Below, one piece after another: positions 1 to 5,939 of a DNA stretch of 6,891 nucleotides. Every line of letters begins with the position of its first letter. Positions within the stretch are counted from its first letter, which is position 1. Both the position numbers and the translations under genes were made by a program. Below the pieces are notes generated by a model that was given only the letters and a program-made list of their open reading frames with translations, had not been told where the DNA came from and searched no databases. This stretch comes from an uncultured Dysosmobacter sp. Its GTDB lineage: Bacteria > Bacillota > Clostridia > Oscillospirales > Oscillospiraceae. Location of the stretch: assembly GCA_934636905.1 (NCBI GenBank), contig CAKUBJ010000053.1, forward strand, positions 1 through 6,891, written 5' to 3'.

Positions 1-101
1 GAGTCCTCCACGCCCTTGAAGCAGTCGTGCTCCTCCCACATCTGATAGATGCGGGACTCCACCTGCTGGGGCTCATAAACCTTGGGCAGTTCTCTGTTCA
101 T
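1..101 (-). CDS. valS: Valyl-tRNA synthetase, N-terminal fragment (cut by window edge)
   Basis: Only the first 33 codons are inside the window; the gene continues beyond base 1. The product begins MNRELPKVYEPQQVESRIYQ and continues MWEEHDCFKG, the typical opening of bacterial ValS (a K-x-Y-x-P stretch followed by a helix containing R-I-Y-x-x-W-E). ValS is a cytoplasmic class I synthetase that charges tRNA-Val with valine. The ATG at 99-101 is preceded by AGGAG (109-113) with 7 nt spacing. The gene starts 26 nt after the stop codon of the YcxB-like gene, with no promoter or terminator between them, so the two are probably cotranscribed. Upstream of both lies a T-box leader whose specifier codon reads as GUC (Val), which independently supports the ValS assignment. 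The fragment is short, so the call rests on the N-terminal motif plus the leader. Confidence 0.9.
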   Translation of the reverse strand, partial: MNRELPKVYEPQQVESRIYQMWEEHDCFKGVED

Positions 102-127
102 GTTGATTCTCCTATCTGAAAAATTGC

Positions 128-676
128 TTATCTGAGTTTCTTTACGGGTTTCCCGGTCTTTTCCGTCAGGAAGTCCGGGAAGGCTTCCGGACTGCCTGCG
201 GTCATGGCGGCCTGGGGCAGGATATATGCGTGGCGCTTATCCAGAAACAGCAGCCAGTACCCTTTGCAAACATATATCTCCGTAACCGCGCTGTAAGGGC
301 AGGCCTCCCGGAGGGTTTTGGTTTCCTCCGTCATACCGTCCTCATTCAGGCACATCAGGATGCCGCCGGTGTTCTGAAGGTTCCGCCGCCGGCTTCCCCA
401 GGCGGCCAGATAATCCTCAAACAGCGCCAGCGCAAGAAGCAGCGTGCCCATAAAGAGAGGCCATCCTACCAGCACCCACAAGGGCGTTTCCCCCACATAG
501 CCGCCGTCCAGCCATGAAAGGGCAGAGAGCACCATGCTGCCGCCAAACAGAATCATGACCAGCCGGAACAGACGGCTGAACCAGCAGCGAAGGCGGCTTT
601 TCCGCCGATACACCCGGCAGAGCACCAGCATATCCCGGAAGGAATACCCCTCCGGCAGTTCAAAGCGAAATTCCAT
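128..676 (-). CDS. YcxB-like two-segment membrane protein in the valS T-box operon
   Basis: This 182-residue protein starts MEFRFELPEG. A basic stretch (about 22-39) is followed by two hydrophobic segments (about 36-54 and 66-87) joined by a short polar loop, then a basic stop-transfer region with RRR near 97. The C-terminal soluble part (about 105-172) shows a G-I/L-x-M...E-D-G-M-T-E-E-T-K strand pattern and then a Y-S-A-V-T-E-I-Y run followed by a predicted strand ending in Y-I-L-P. This resembles the small beta-rich C-terminal domain of YcxB-like proteins, whose function is unknown. The start at 674-676 is set by GGAGG at 683-687, spaced 6 nt; longer upstream reading would run through the T-box terminator and is not credible. 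The ribosome site begins two bases after the terminator U-tract, so expression depends on readthrough. The gene lies 26 nt before valS. The family call is by motif resemblance only; that this is a membrane protein is firmer. Confidence 0.78.
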   Translation of the reverse strand: MEFRFELPEGYSFRDMLVLCRVYRRKSRLRCWFSRLFRLVMILFGGSMVLSALSWLDGGYVGETPLWVLVGWPLFMGTLLLALALFEDYLAAWGSRRRNLQNTGGILMCLNEDGMTEETKTLREACPYSAVTEIYVCKGYWLLFLDKRHAYILPQAAMTAGSPEAFPDFLTEKTGKPVKKLR

Positions 677-688
677 ATACGACCTCCG

Positions 689-720
689 AAAAAAATGCCC
701 CGAGCCATACGGCTCAGGGC
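689..720 (-). terminator. Intrinsic terminator of the valine T-box
   Basis: A ten-base-pair stem (GCCCTGAGCC, loop GTAT, GGCTCGGGGC, with one G-U pair) is followed by A and seven T residues. The 5' arm overlaps the bases that the T-box antiterminator needs, which is the standard switching arrangement. It sits directly before the ribosome site of the YcxB-like gene. Confidence 0.93.
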
Positions 721-923
721 GAACAAAAGTCCGTGGTACCACCTGAATTTCACGCGGAAAGGCGCGACGCTCGGCGTCTGTAACGGGACGTCCCGTCCGG
801 CTTACTGCATTTCGGCACGGCCGCTCCGCGGCGACTTCGCTGCCTGACCGGAAGGGCTTGCACCGTCCGCCCTCTCTCTTCACCGTCACCTTCAGCTACT
901 GCTCCGCTTCCCAGCGTTTAATC
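689..923 (-). promoter_or_regulatory. tRNA-Val-responsive T-box riboswitch leader
   Basis: The transcribed leader carries the T-box landmarks in order: an AGUA motif (897-900), a distal Stem I segment with AGAGAG and GGUGCAAGCCC, a specifier region reading GAA-GUC-GCC with the GUC codon at 833-835, a Stem III ACGGGACGUCCCGU hairpin, and the T-box proper AGGTGGTACCACGG (731-744). GUC codes for valine and matches the valS gene downstream. The UGGU of the T-box bulge (738-741) can pair with the ACCA end of an uncharged tRNA-Val. An antiterminator can form with CAGG before the bulge pairing to CCTG inside the terminator's 5' arm, so the two folds exclude each other. Uncharged tRNA-Val is therefore expected to permit transcription of the YcxB-like gene and valS. 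Stem I boundaries are approximate because they were folded by eye. Confidence 0.92.
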
Positions 924-929
924 GGGTGC

Positions 930-958
930 ATTATACCATGCTTTCCGTGCCTTGTCAA
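930..958 (-). promoter_or_regulatory. Consensus sigma-A promoter of the T-box/YcxB-like/valS operon
   Basis: A perfect -35 hexamer TTGACA (953-958) and a perfect -10 TATAAT (930-935) are separated by exactly 17 bp. Transcription should begin near base 923, just before the T-box Stem I. The promoter lies 21 bp beyond the sigE stop codon, so the operon is initiated independently of the sporulation genes. The strength of the promoter fits a system controlled at the attenuation step. Confidence 0.93.
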
Positions 959-979
959 ACTTTTCATCTGGAAAATCCC

Positions 980-1675
980 TCAGGAAAGCCGCAGGATTTC
1001 CTTTTTCAGCCGCTGGATAATCCGCTTTTCCAACCGGGAGATGTAACTCTGGGAAATCCCCAGCCGGTCAGCCACCTCCTTCTGGGTCTGCTCCTTCTTC
1101 CCTCCCAGTCCGAAGCGCAGGGTGATAATCTCCCGCTCCCGGGGACTGAGGGTGTCCAGCGCCGCCGACAGCAGGGAGAGATCCACGTCCTCCTCCAGCG
1201 GGCGCATCACCACGTCCGCCTCCGTGCCCAGCACGTCGGAGAGCAGCAGTTCATTGCCGTCATAATCCGTGTTCAGCGGCTCGTCAAAGGACACCTCCGC
1301 CTTGCGGCCGGCGTTCTTCCGCAGGTACATCAAAATCTCGTTTTCAATGCAGCGGGAGGCGTAGGTAGCCAGCTTGATGTTCTTTTCCGCCCGGTAGGTG
1401 CCCACGGCCTTAATCAGTCCAATGGTGCCGATGGAAATGAGATCCTCAATGTGGATGCCGGTGTTTTCAAACCGCCGGGCAATGTACACCACCAGCCGCA
1501 GATTATGTTCAATCAGTTCCTGCCGGGCGTCTTCCTCCTCCAGCCGGTTCAGCAGTTCCGCCTCCCGCTCCCGGCTCAGGGGCGGCGGCAGGGTGTCGCT
1601 GCCCCCGATGTAGTGAATCTCCGCCTGCCGCAGCAATCCCAGACGCGTCAGCAAATTCCGCAGCCAGTTCCACAT
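980..1675 (-). CDS. sigE: Sporulation sigma factor SigE (pro-sigma-E precursor)
   Basis: This 231-residue protein matches sigma-E nearly block for block. The first about 21 residues ([20 protein letters not shown]) are an amphipathic membrane-associating pro-sequence, followed by Y-I-G-G-S and L-P-P-P-L, the region where SpoIIGA cleaves in Bacillus subtilis. Region 2 (about 52-121) includes [16 protein letters not shown] and [13 protein letters not shown], which bind core polymerase and the -10 element. Region 4 (about 165-228) ends with a helix-turn-helix containing [11 protein letters not shown]. Length is close to the 239 residues of the B. subtilis protein. The ATG at 1673-1675 has GGAGG at 1683-1687 spaced 7 nt; an upstream TTG in the same frame has no such site. 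The factor directs early mother-cell transcription after asymmetric division. It lies directly downstream of spoIIGA, as in other spore formers. Unlike B. subtilis, sigG is not the next gene; a T-box operon follows. Confidence 0.96.
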   Translation of the reverse strand: MWNWLRNLLTRLGLLRQAEIHYIGGSDTLPPPLSREREAELLNRLEEEDARQELIEHNLRLVVYIARRFENTGIHIEDLISIGTIGLIKAVGTYRAEKNIKLATYASRCIENEILMYLRKNAGRKAEVSFDEPLNTDYDGNELLLSDVLGTEADVVMRPLEEDVDLSLLSAALDTLSPREREIITLRFGLGGKKEQTQKEVADRLGISQSYISRLEKRIIQRLKKEILRLS

Positions 1676-2513
1676 GGTGTTTCCTCCCTTCCCCGCCCCA
1701 GAGGGCGGTATACCCGCCGCCAAGTTCCGTTTCCGTCAGGGCGATGCGAAGCCCCTGCCGGCACTCGTCGTCAATCACCGCCCAGTCACTCCGCACGCTG
1801 AGCAGAAGGCTGCTGCCGGATGCCGTCCGCACCGGAAGCAGCTGGGGACACAGTTCCGGGAACCGACGCCGCAGCAGCGGCAGCGCCTCGGCAGGGCAGC
1901 ACTTCCCCGTCTCCGGGGGCAGCTGGGGGAAGCAGCGGCGCTCCACCGTCAGCACCGGGTTCCCGGCGGCGTCCCGCAGGCCGTGCCCAGTGTCCCGGAG
2001 AGCCGTCAGCGCCGTGGTGCGTCCCAGCAGCGACACCCGGACGGGGATTCGCTCCCCCCGCAGGCCGTGGGCTGCCGCCGCCCGGAAAATTACCGCCATC
2101 AGCAGGTAGATGCCCGTTGCCGAAACCAGCAGAACCCCGCCGTTGATGTCGGTGTAGAACACCCCCCGGGCGTTGGGGATGCTCTGCCCTGCCAGCAGTC
2201 CCAGTGCCAGAACCATCCCCGCCAGCACGCAGGCAACGGCAAAGGTCAGCAGCGTCAGCCGCCAGAAATGCCGTTCACCGCCGAAGGCCAGCAGCGCCAG
2301 CAGCACGCCGGCCGCCGCCTTCACCGGAAGTGCAGCCAGAAAGCCCCATCCCGGCAGGAACACCGCCGCAGCGTAAAGCCCTCCCAGAATGCCGCAGAGG
2401 GCATAGCGCTTCCGCCGCAGAGGAATCCCCGCCAGACGGGCCGCCGCCAGCACCAGCAGATAATCCAGCAGGGCGTTGAACAGAAACACGCTGTCCAGAT
2501 AGATTACCGTCAC
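1509..2513 (-). CDS. spoIIGA: Sigma-E processing aspartic peptidase SpoIIGA, with C-terminal reading frame running into sigE
   Basis: The product (334 residues as read) begins with an N-terminal membrane domain: about five hydrophobic segments (roughly 2-22, 36-54, 59-78, 86-108, 128-145), with the typical opening [12 protein letters not shown]. The soluble half carries the aspartic protease motif A-L-R-D-T-G (Asp174) followed by L-R-D-A-A-G-N-P-V, as in SpoIIGA, which dimerises and cleaves pro-sigma-E at the septum. The recognisable domain ends at about residue 272 (G-G-G-Y-T-A-L-W). The start is taken as GTG at 2511-2513 after a purine-rich GGGGGGAGG; an ATG further up would add 33 residues unlike the family. 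Beyond residue 279 the frame lies over sigE in another phase and gives an Ala/Gly/Pro-rich tail of about 55 residues, so the true end could be a long overlap or a sequence error. The family length is about 300 residues. Confidence 0.9.
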   Translation of the reverse strand: MTVIYLDSVFLFNALLDYLLVLAAARLAGIPLRRKRYALCGILGGLYAAAVFLPGWGFLAALPVKAAAGVLLALLAFGGERHFWRLTLLTFAVACVLAGMVLALGLLAGQSIPNARGVFYTDINGGVLLVSATGIYLLMAVIFRAAAAHGLRGERIPVRVSLLGRTTALTALRDTGHGLRDAAGNPVLTVERRCFPQLPPETGKCCPAEALPLLRRRFPELCPQLLPVRTASGSSLLLSVRSDWAVIDDECRQGLRIALTETELGGGYTALWGGEGRKHHVELAAEFADASGIAAAGGDSLHRGQRHPAAAPEPGAGGGTAEPAGGGRRPAGTD

Positions 2514-2535
2514 CGCCCTCCCCCCTTTCAGGAAG

Positions 2536-2570
2536 ATTATAGCCTGCCGGGACGGGAAAAAAGGTCGCAA
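2536..2570 (-). promoter_or_regulatory. Candidate spoIIG promoter (consensus -10, weak or distant -35)
   Basis: A perfect TATAAT (2536-2541) lies 22 bp before the spoIIGA start codon. No acceptable -35 hexamer sits at 16-18 bp. The nearest candidate, TTGCGA (2565-2570), is 23 bp away. In B. subtilis the spoIIG promoter also has an unusually long spacer (22 bp) and depends on phosphorylated Spo0A. The -10 is clear; the -35 and Spo0A dependence are inference, and no exact TGTCGAA box was found in the 177 bp between the divergent genes. Confidence 0.5.
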
Positions 2571-2667
2571 ACGGACAGGCCGCAGGGAAAACCGTGCCGG
2601 TGCGGCTTCCACCCGCCGTCTCTTATGAAGCGGACGTTCCGGCGCCGCAAAAATTCACGAAAACCAC

Positions 2668-2695
2668 TTGAAAACGCCGGGTTTTGTGCTATGAT
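2668..2695 (+). promoter_or_regulatory. Candidate sigma-A promoter for the MoxR-VWA operon
   Basis: TTGAAA (2668-2673) and TATGAT (2690-2695) are separated by 16 bp, a near-consensus sigma-A arrangement in the spacer between the divergent spoIIGA and MoxR genes. If real, transcription starts near 2702, which is downstream of the first in-frame ATG codons (2691 and 2694) of the MoxR gene and would force use of a later start such as TTG at 2748. Confidence 0.5.
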
Positions 2696-3662
2696 GAGGC
2701 CGGAAATTGAAATCAGGCGCGGATACGCGCAGAAAGCCGGGATTACTTTGCTGGAATTTTTGGAACAGGAACAAATCAGCCCCAGCCTGCTGGATGACAT
2801 CCGGGATTACCGGAGCCGTTACCCCGCCGAAGGGGACATGGCGTGCCGGGTGCCGAAGCCCCGATACCGCTATTACGGGAAAGAGGTCTGGGAAGCGGCC
2901 ATTGCCGCCCTCCTCTGCGGGGAAAACCTGCTGCTGGCAGGCAGCAAGGCCACGGGAAAAAACGTGCTGGCGGAAAATCTGGCCATGGTGTTCGGCCGCC
3001 CCTGCTGGGACGTCTCCTTCCATGTGAACATGGACGCCGCCAGCCTCATCGGCATGGACACCTTTGAAAACGGGCAGGTCACCTTCCGCCCCGGCCCGGT
3101 GTATCTCTGCGCCCTGAACGGCGGCTTCGGCATCCTTGACGAAATCAATATGGCCAAAAACGAGGCGCTGGCCGTGCTCCACGCCGCGCTGGACTTCCGC
3201 CGCGCCATGGACGTCCCCGGCTACAGCCGCGTGGACATCTCCCCTGCCGCCCGGTTTATCGGCACCATGAACTACGGCTACGCCGGCACCCGGGAACTGA
3301 ACGAGGCGCTTACCAGCCGGTTTGTGGTCATTCAGATGCCGCCGATTGACGGCGCCGGGCTGGAGCGGCTGCTGGGAGACGAATTTCCCACGCTGGAGCG
3401 GAAGTACCGGGGGCAGTTCGTTCAGCTGTTTCTGGATTTGCAGAAGAAATGTGAAAGCGCGGAAATCTCCGCCAAGGCGCTGGATCTGCGGGGTCTGCTG
3501 GATGCCCTGCGGCTGATCCGCCGGGGGGTGTCCGCCGGTACGGCGCTGGACATGGGCATCACCAACAAGGCCTTTGACAGCTACGAGCAGAGCCTGATCC
3601 GGGACGTCATCACCGCCCGGATCCCCGCCAAGCTGGATGCCGGCCGCCTGTTTACCGATTGA
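2691..3662 (+). CDS. MoxR/CbbQ-type AAA+ ATPase
   Basis: This 323-residue protein is a AAA+ ATPase of the MoxR class, closest in layout to CbbQ/NorQ proteins. Walker A is at 84-91, reading G-S-K-A-T-G-K-N; Asn stands where Thr or Ser is usual. Walker B is G-I-L-D-E (Asp150, Glu151), the sensor 1 Asn is in G-T-M-N (194), and S-R-F (209-211) supplies the probable arginine finger. The C-terminal helical part (about 262-310) with L-D-L-R-G-L-L-D-A-L-R resembles the lid domain of CbbQ. Such ATPases work with a VWA-domain partner to remodel or load metal into target enzymes; the next gene is such a partner. The start is uncertain: ATG at 2691 (or 2694) has no clear ribosome site and overlaps a possible -10 element, while TTG at 2748 would give 304 residues beginning L-L-E-F-L-E-Q. 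The stop (3660-3662) is one base before the next ATG. The client is unknown. Confidence 0.87.
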   Translation: MMRPEIEIRRGYAQKAGITLLEFLEQEQISPSLLDDIRDYRSRYPAEGDMACRVPKPRYRYYGKEVWEAAIAALLCGENLLLAGSKATGKNVLAENLAMVFGRPCWDVSFHVNMDAASLIGMDTFENGQVTFRPGPVYLCALNGGFGILDEINMAKNEALAVLHAALDFRRAMDVPGYSRVDISPAARFIGTMNYGYAGTRELNEALTSRFVVIQMPPIDGAGLERLLGDEFPTLERKYRGQFVQLFLDLQKKCESAEISAKALDLRGLLDALRLIRRGVSAGTALDMGITNKAFDSYEQSLIRDVITARIPAKLDAGRLFTD

Positions 3663-3663
3663 T

Positions 3664-5409
3664 ATGGCCGAAATCTTCAGTGCCCGGCAGCGCCGGGCCG
3701 CCAATCTTGTCTGGACTGCCTGCGGGGATTACCAATTTGAGCCGCAGTTTCTGGCCATGCAGCCTGACGGACAGCCGGATTTCTATATGAACTGCGTCAT
3801 CGGTCTGGTTCACAAATGGTTCGGAGATGAGATGCCGCGGCGCCTGTTTGCCGCCTGGGCCGGAGATGCCCGCCAGAGCGTTTACGACGACCTTGCCTGG
3901 CTGGCGCTGGAAAACGCCGTGTATGAAAAGGAACTGCCGGAGCGTCCGGCGCTGGAAGGCCTGCGCCGTGCCCACGCGGAGGCCTTTTTCGCCTCGGAAT
4001 ACCAACTTTCCCGGCAGGAGTGGATGGAGAAAAACCAGCTGGTCTACGCCATGCAGTCCGCCAGATGGAAAGCCGTGCTGGGGCAGAAGCCGCCCCTGCT
4101 GACGCCCCGGGAAAAAGGGCTGTCGGATGCGCTGGCCTGTCCGGGGACGGCAGACGGCGACGCGCTGGAGGCCGCCGTGCTGGCCGCCTTCCGGAACTAT
4201 TTGCAGTTTGACGGCACGGCACACGCCAAAAAGCCCCATGTGTTCCACTTCGGTGACCAATGGGCGCCCCTTCTGACCAAGCTGTTCACCACGGAGATGG
4301 TTCGCACCGATGACCTGGCCATCGGCCGCTCCGGCACCCCGGGGGAAAACGGCATGGTGCGTGCCTCCAATGCTCTGCGTGCCCGCCTCAGCAGCAACCA
4401 GCGGCAGCAGGAGGATCGGGATTATGTGGAAAGCTGCTTCGGGCGCAGCCTCTTTTCTCCCCGGGAACTGGCTTTGATGGAGCAGCGGGACTGCACCGGC
4501 AATCACCTTGGCTGCCACCTCTGGTTCAGCGATGGCAGCCCCGTGCCGGGAAAGGCCGTCTCCGCCGATGCCCGGCGGCTTTTTGAACAGGCCGGAGAAC
4601 AGGCCAAACGGAACCGCGCCGCTTTTACCCGGAATCACGACCTCTATCAGAATGCCATTCTGCGCCTGACGGAGCAAATCCGGAACTGTATGCTGATTCA
4701 TCAGCAGCCGGAGTCCGTCACCGCCCGGCAGGGCCGGCTGGACAGCCGCCGGGTCTGGCGGGAGCCGGTGCTGAGAGACAGCCGGGTCTTTCTCCGCAGC
4801 GACGAGGAAAGCCGCCCTGGCTTCACGGTGGATCTGATGCTGGACGGCTCCGCCTCCCGCCTCCACTGTCAGGAAATCATTGCCGCCCAGGGATATATTC
4901 TGGCGAAAAGCCTTGTCAGCTGCGGGATTCCCGTGCGGGTCACCAGCTTTTGCAGCCTGCGGGGCTATACGGTGCTGCGGGTGCTGAAGGATTTCCGCAG
5001 GAACGACCTCGGGAACGTGTTTGATTACTTTGCCGCCGGCTGGAACCGGGACGGTCTGGCTCTGCGGGCCATGGGAGAACTGATGAAATCGGCGCCGGCA
5101 GACAGGCACCTGCTGATTCTGCTGACGGACGCCAGCCCTGACGACAGCCATAAAATCCTTCCCAGCGGCAAGGTGCCCCTCAGCCGGAACTACGACGGGC
5201 AGGCAGGCGTGGACGACACTGCGGCGGAAGTCCGTGCCCTGCGGCAGCGGGGCATCCGGACGGCGGCGGTATTCATGGGGGAAACCGCCGCCGTTCCCGC
5301 GGCCAATGCCATCTACGGCCGGGATCTGGCCCGGATCCGCCGGATGGATCAGCTGGCCGCCGCGGCAGGCCGCCTTATTCAGGACGAAATCCGGGAGCTG
5401 TCCGGCTGA
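3664..5409 (+). CDS. VWA-domain protein, partner of the MoxR ATPase (NorD/CoxE/CobT-like)
   Basis: This 581-residue protein has a C-terminal VWA domain (about 387-575). The metal-binding MIDAS site is visible as L-M-L-D-G-S-A-S (Asp394, Ser396, Ser398), an N-R-D-G-L-A-L-R segment at about 461-468, and L-I-L-L-T-D-A-S-P-D-D (Asp489). These spacings are like the VWA halves of NorD, CobT and CoxE-type proteins that pair with MoxR ATPases. Residues 1 to about 380 are soluble, helix-rich and without a motif I recognise. No signal peptide or membrane segment is seen, so it is cytoplasmic. The ATG at 3664 follows the ATPase stop by one base (TGATATG), implying translational coupling; no strong ribosome site is present. 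An in-frame ATG at 3637 would add nine residues and overlap the ATPase gene. It probably forms a complex with the ATPase; the target is not apparent. Confidence 0.85.
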   Translation: MAEIFSARQRRAANLVWTACGDYQFEPQFLAMQPDGQPDFYMNCVIGLVHKWFGDEMPRRLFAAWAGDARQSVYDDLAWLALENAVYEKELPERPALEGLRRAHAEAFFASEYQLSRQEWMEKNQLVYAMQSARWKAVLGQKPPLLTPREKGLSDALACPGTADGDALEAAVLAAFRNYLQFDGTAHAKKPHVFHFGDQWAPLLTKLFTTEMVRTDDLAIGRSGTPGENGMVRASNALRARLSSNQRQQEDRDYVESCFGRSLFSPRELALMEQRDCTGNHLGCHLWFSDGSPVPGKAVSADARRLFEQAGEQAKRNRAAFTRNHDLYQNAILRLTEQIRNCMLIHQQPESVTARQGRLDSRRVWREPVLRDSRVFLRSDEESRPGFTVDLMLDGSASRLHCQEIIAAQGYILAKSLVSCGIPVRVTSFCSLRGYTVLRVLKDFRRNDLGNVFDYFAAGWNRDGLALRAMGELMKSAPADRHLLILLTDASPDDSHKILPSGKVPLSRNYDGQAGVDDTAAEVRALRQRGIRTAAVFMGETAAVPAANAIYGRDLARIRRMDQLAAAAGRLIQDEIRELSG

Positions 5410-5430
5410 GCCGCTGCGGCTTCCGGCAGC
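5397..5430 (+). other. Stem-loop over the stop codon of the VWA gene, possible transcript 3' end
   Basis: Three paired blocks nest symmetrically: GCTG with CAGC, CCGG with CCGG, and AGCCG with CGGCT around a CTG loop, interrupted by short mismatches. About 13 pairs are possible. No T-tract follows (the next run is six A), so it is not a classic intrinsic terminator; it may protect or mark the 3' end. No better terminator lies between the VWA gene and the madL promoter. Confidence 0.35.
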
Positions 5431-5455
5431 ATCTGCCAAAAAAGGCAGGCCGCCC

Positions 5456-5484
5456 TTGAATTTCCGCCGTGTATCCCATATAAT
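5456..5484 (+). promoter_or_regulatory. Sigma-A promoter of the madLM operon
   Basis: TTGAAT (5456-5461) and a perfect TATAAT (5479-5484) are separated by exactly 17 bp. Transcription should start near 5491, giving a leader of about 77 nt before madL that begins with or just before the 5501-5530 inverted repeat. It makes madLM a unit separate from the MoxR-VWA genes. Confidence 0.85.
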
Positions 5485-5500
5485 GAGCATATTGCTGCCG

Positions 5501-5530
5501 GATGCGCCGGCGCACGCCGGGCGGCGCATC
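5501..5530 (+). promoter_or_regulatory. GC-rich inverted repeat in the madLM leader
   Basis: GATGCGCC (5501-5508) and GGCGCATC (5523-5530) are perfect 8-base complements, and the enclosed GGCG-CAC-GCC can pair too, making a strong hairpin about 10 nt after the predicted transcription start. No T-run follows, so it is not a terminator. Its position fits a repressor operator in DNA or an RNA element that stabilises or controls the leader; which of these is not decided by the sequence. Confidence 0.55.
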
Positions 5531-5567
5531 ACGTGCTGCCTTCAATCCACAAAAGGAGTGCCGCTCT

Positions 5568-5936
5568 ATGATTTTTGGTACTGCACTGATCTCCGGCAGC
5601 CTGCTGGCCGGATACTTTCTGGGAGAATGCCTTGGGCGCATCTGCGGAATCGGAAACGACGTGGGCGGCGTCGGATTTGCCATGATCCTCCTTCTGCTGA
5701 CAACATCCTATCTCAAAAAGCGCCGGCTCTGGCGCCCCGAAATGGACACCGGAATCCGCTACTGGAGCGGGATGTACATCCCGGTGGTGGTGGCCATGTC
5801 CGCCTCCCAGAACGTGTTCTCCGCTCTGGGGCAGGGGTTTCTTGCGATTCTGGCAGGCGCCGGCGCGGTGTTTGCCGTGTTCCTGATTCTCTTCCTGCTG
5901 TCCAAAGCCGACATTCTGGGAAGTGAGGAGGGCTAA
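5568..5936 (+). CDS. madL: Malonate transporter subunit MadL
   Basis: This 122-residue integral membrane protein matches MadL, the small subunit of the two-component malonate carrier first described in Malonomonas rubra. It shows an N-terminal hydrophobic segment with G-x-F-L-G-E-type loop (about 3-24), a G-G-V-G-F-A-M-I-L-L-L-L segment (about 33-47), a conserved Y-I-P-V-V-V-A-M-S-A-S-Q-N block (about 70-82) and a C-terminal hydrophobic segment (about 89-113): about four membrane segments. Length is slightly below the roughly 130 residues usual for the family. The start ATG (5568-5570) is supported by AAGGAG at 5553-5558 with 9 nt spacing; an upstream in-frame ATG at 5502 falls in the leader hairpin and lacks a ribosome site. 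With MadM it should import malonate, in M. rubra by sodium symport. It is the first gene of a two-gene unit, with madM beginning 3 nt after its stop. Confidence 0.9.
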   Translation: MIFGTALISGSLLAGYFLGECLGRICGIGNDVGGVGFAMILLLLTTSYLKKRRLWRPEMDTGIRYWSGMYIPVVVAMSASQNVFSALGQGFLAILAGAGAVFAVFLILFLLSKADILGSEEG

Positions 5937-5939
5937 GCC

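Noticed and set aside
677..889. N-terminal extension of the YcxB-like gene by 71 residues
   Set aside because: It would be read through the T-box, antiterminator and terminator; a clear GGAGG ribosome site selects the start at 676.
965..1000. Hairpin AAATCC/GGATTT at the sigE stop codon as a terminator
   Set aside because: The stem is short and AT-rich with a large loop and only four T residues after it; readthrough into the next promoter region is likely.
926..1801. Plus-strand frame opposite sigE
   Set aside because: It is the antisense of a clearly identified sigma factor and has no motif or ribosome site.
2655..2661. TCACGAA as a Spo0A box
   Set aside because: It differs from TGTCGAA in key positions and is nearer the MoxR promoter than the spoIIGA -10; too degenerate to claim.
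1674..2690. Long plus-strand reading frame joined to the front of the MoxR gene
   Set aside because: It is antisense to spoIIGA, rich in Pro, Arg and Gln as expected from a GC-rich shadow frame, and shows no domain; MoxR homology begins after base 2691.
5433..5448. CTGCC-A6-GGCAG hairpin as a terminator
   Set aside because: The A-run is the loop, not a 3' T-tract, and the stem is only five pairs on either strand.
3652..5532. 626-residue minus-strand frame opposite the VWA gene
   Set aside because: It is a shadow of the VWA gene with Gly/Gln/Pro/His-rich composition, no ribosome site and no recognisable motif; the plus strand has clear VWA motifs.
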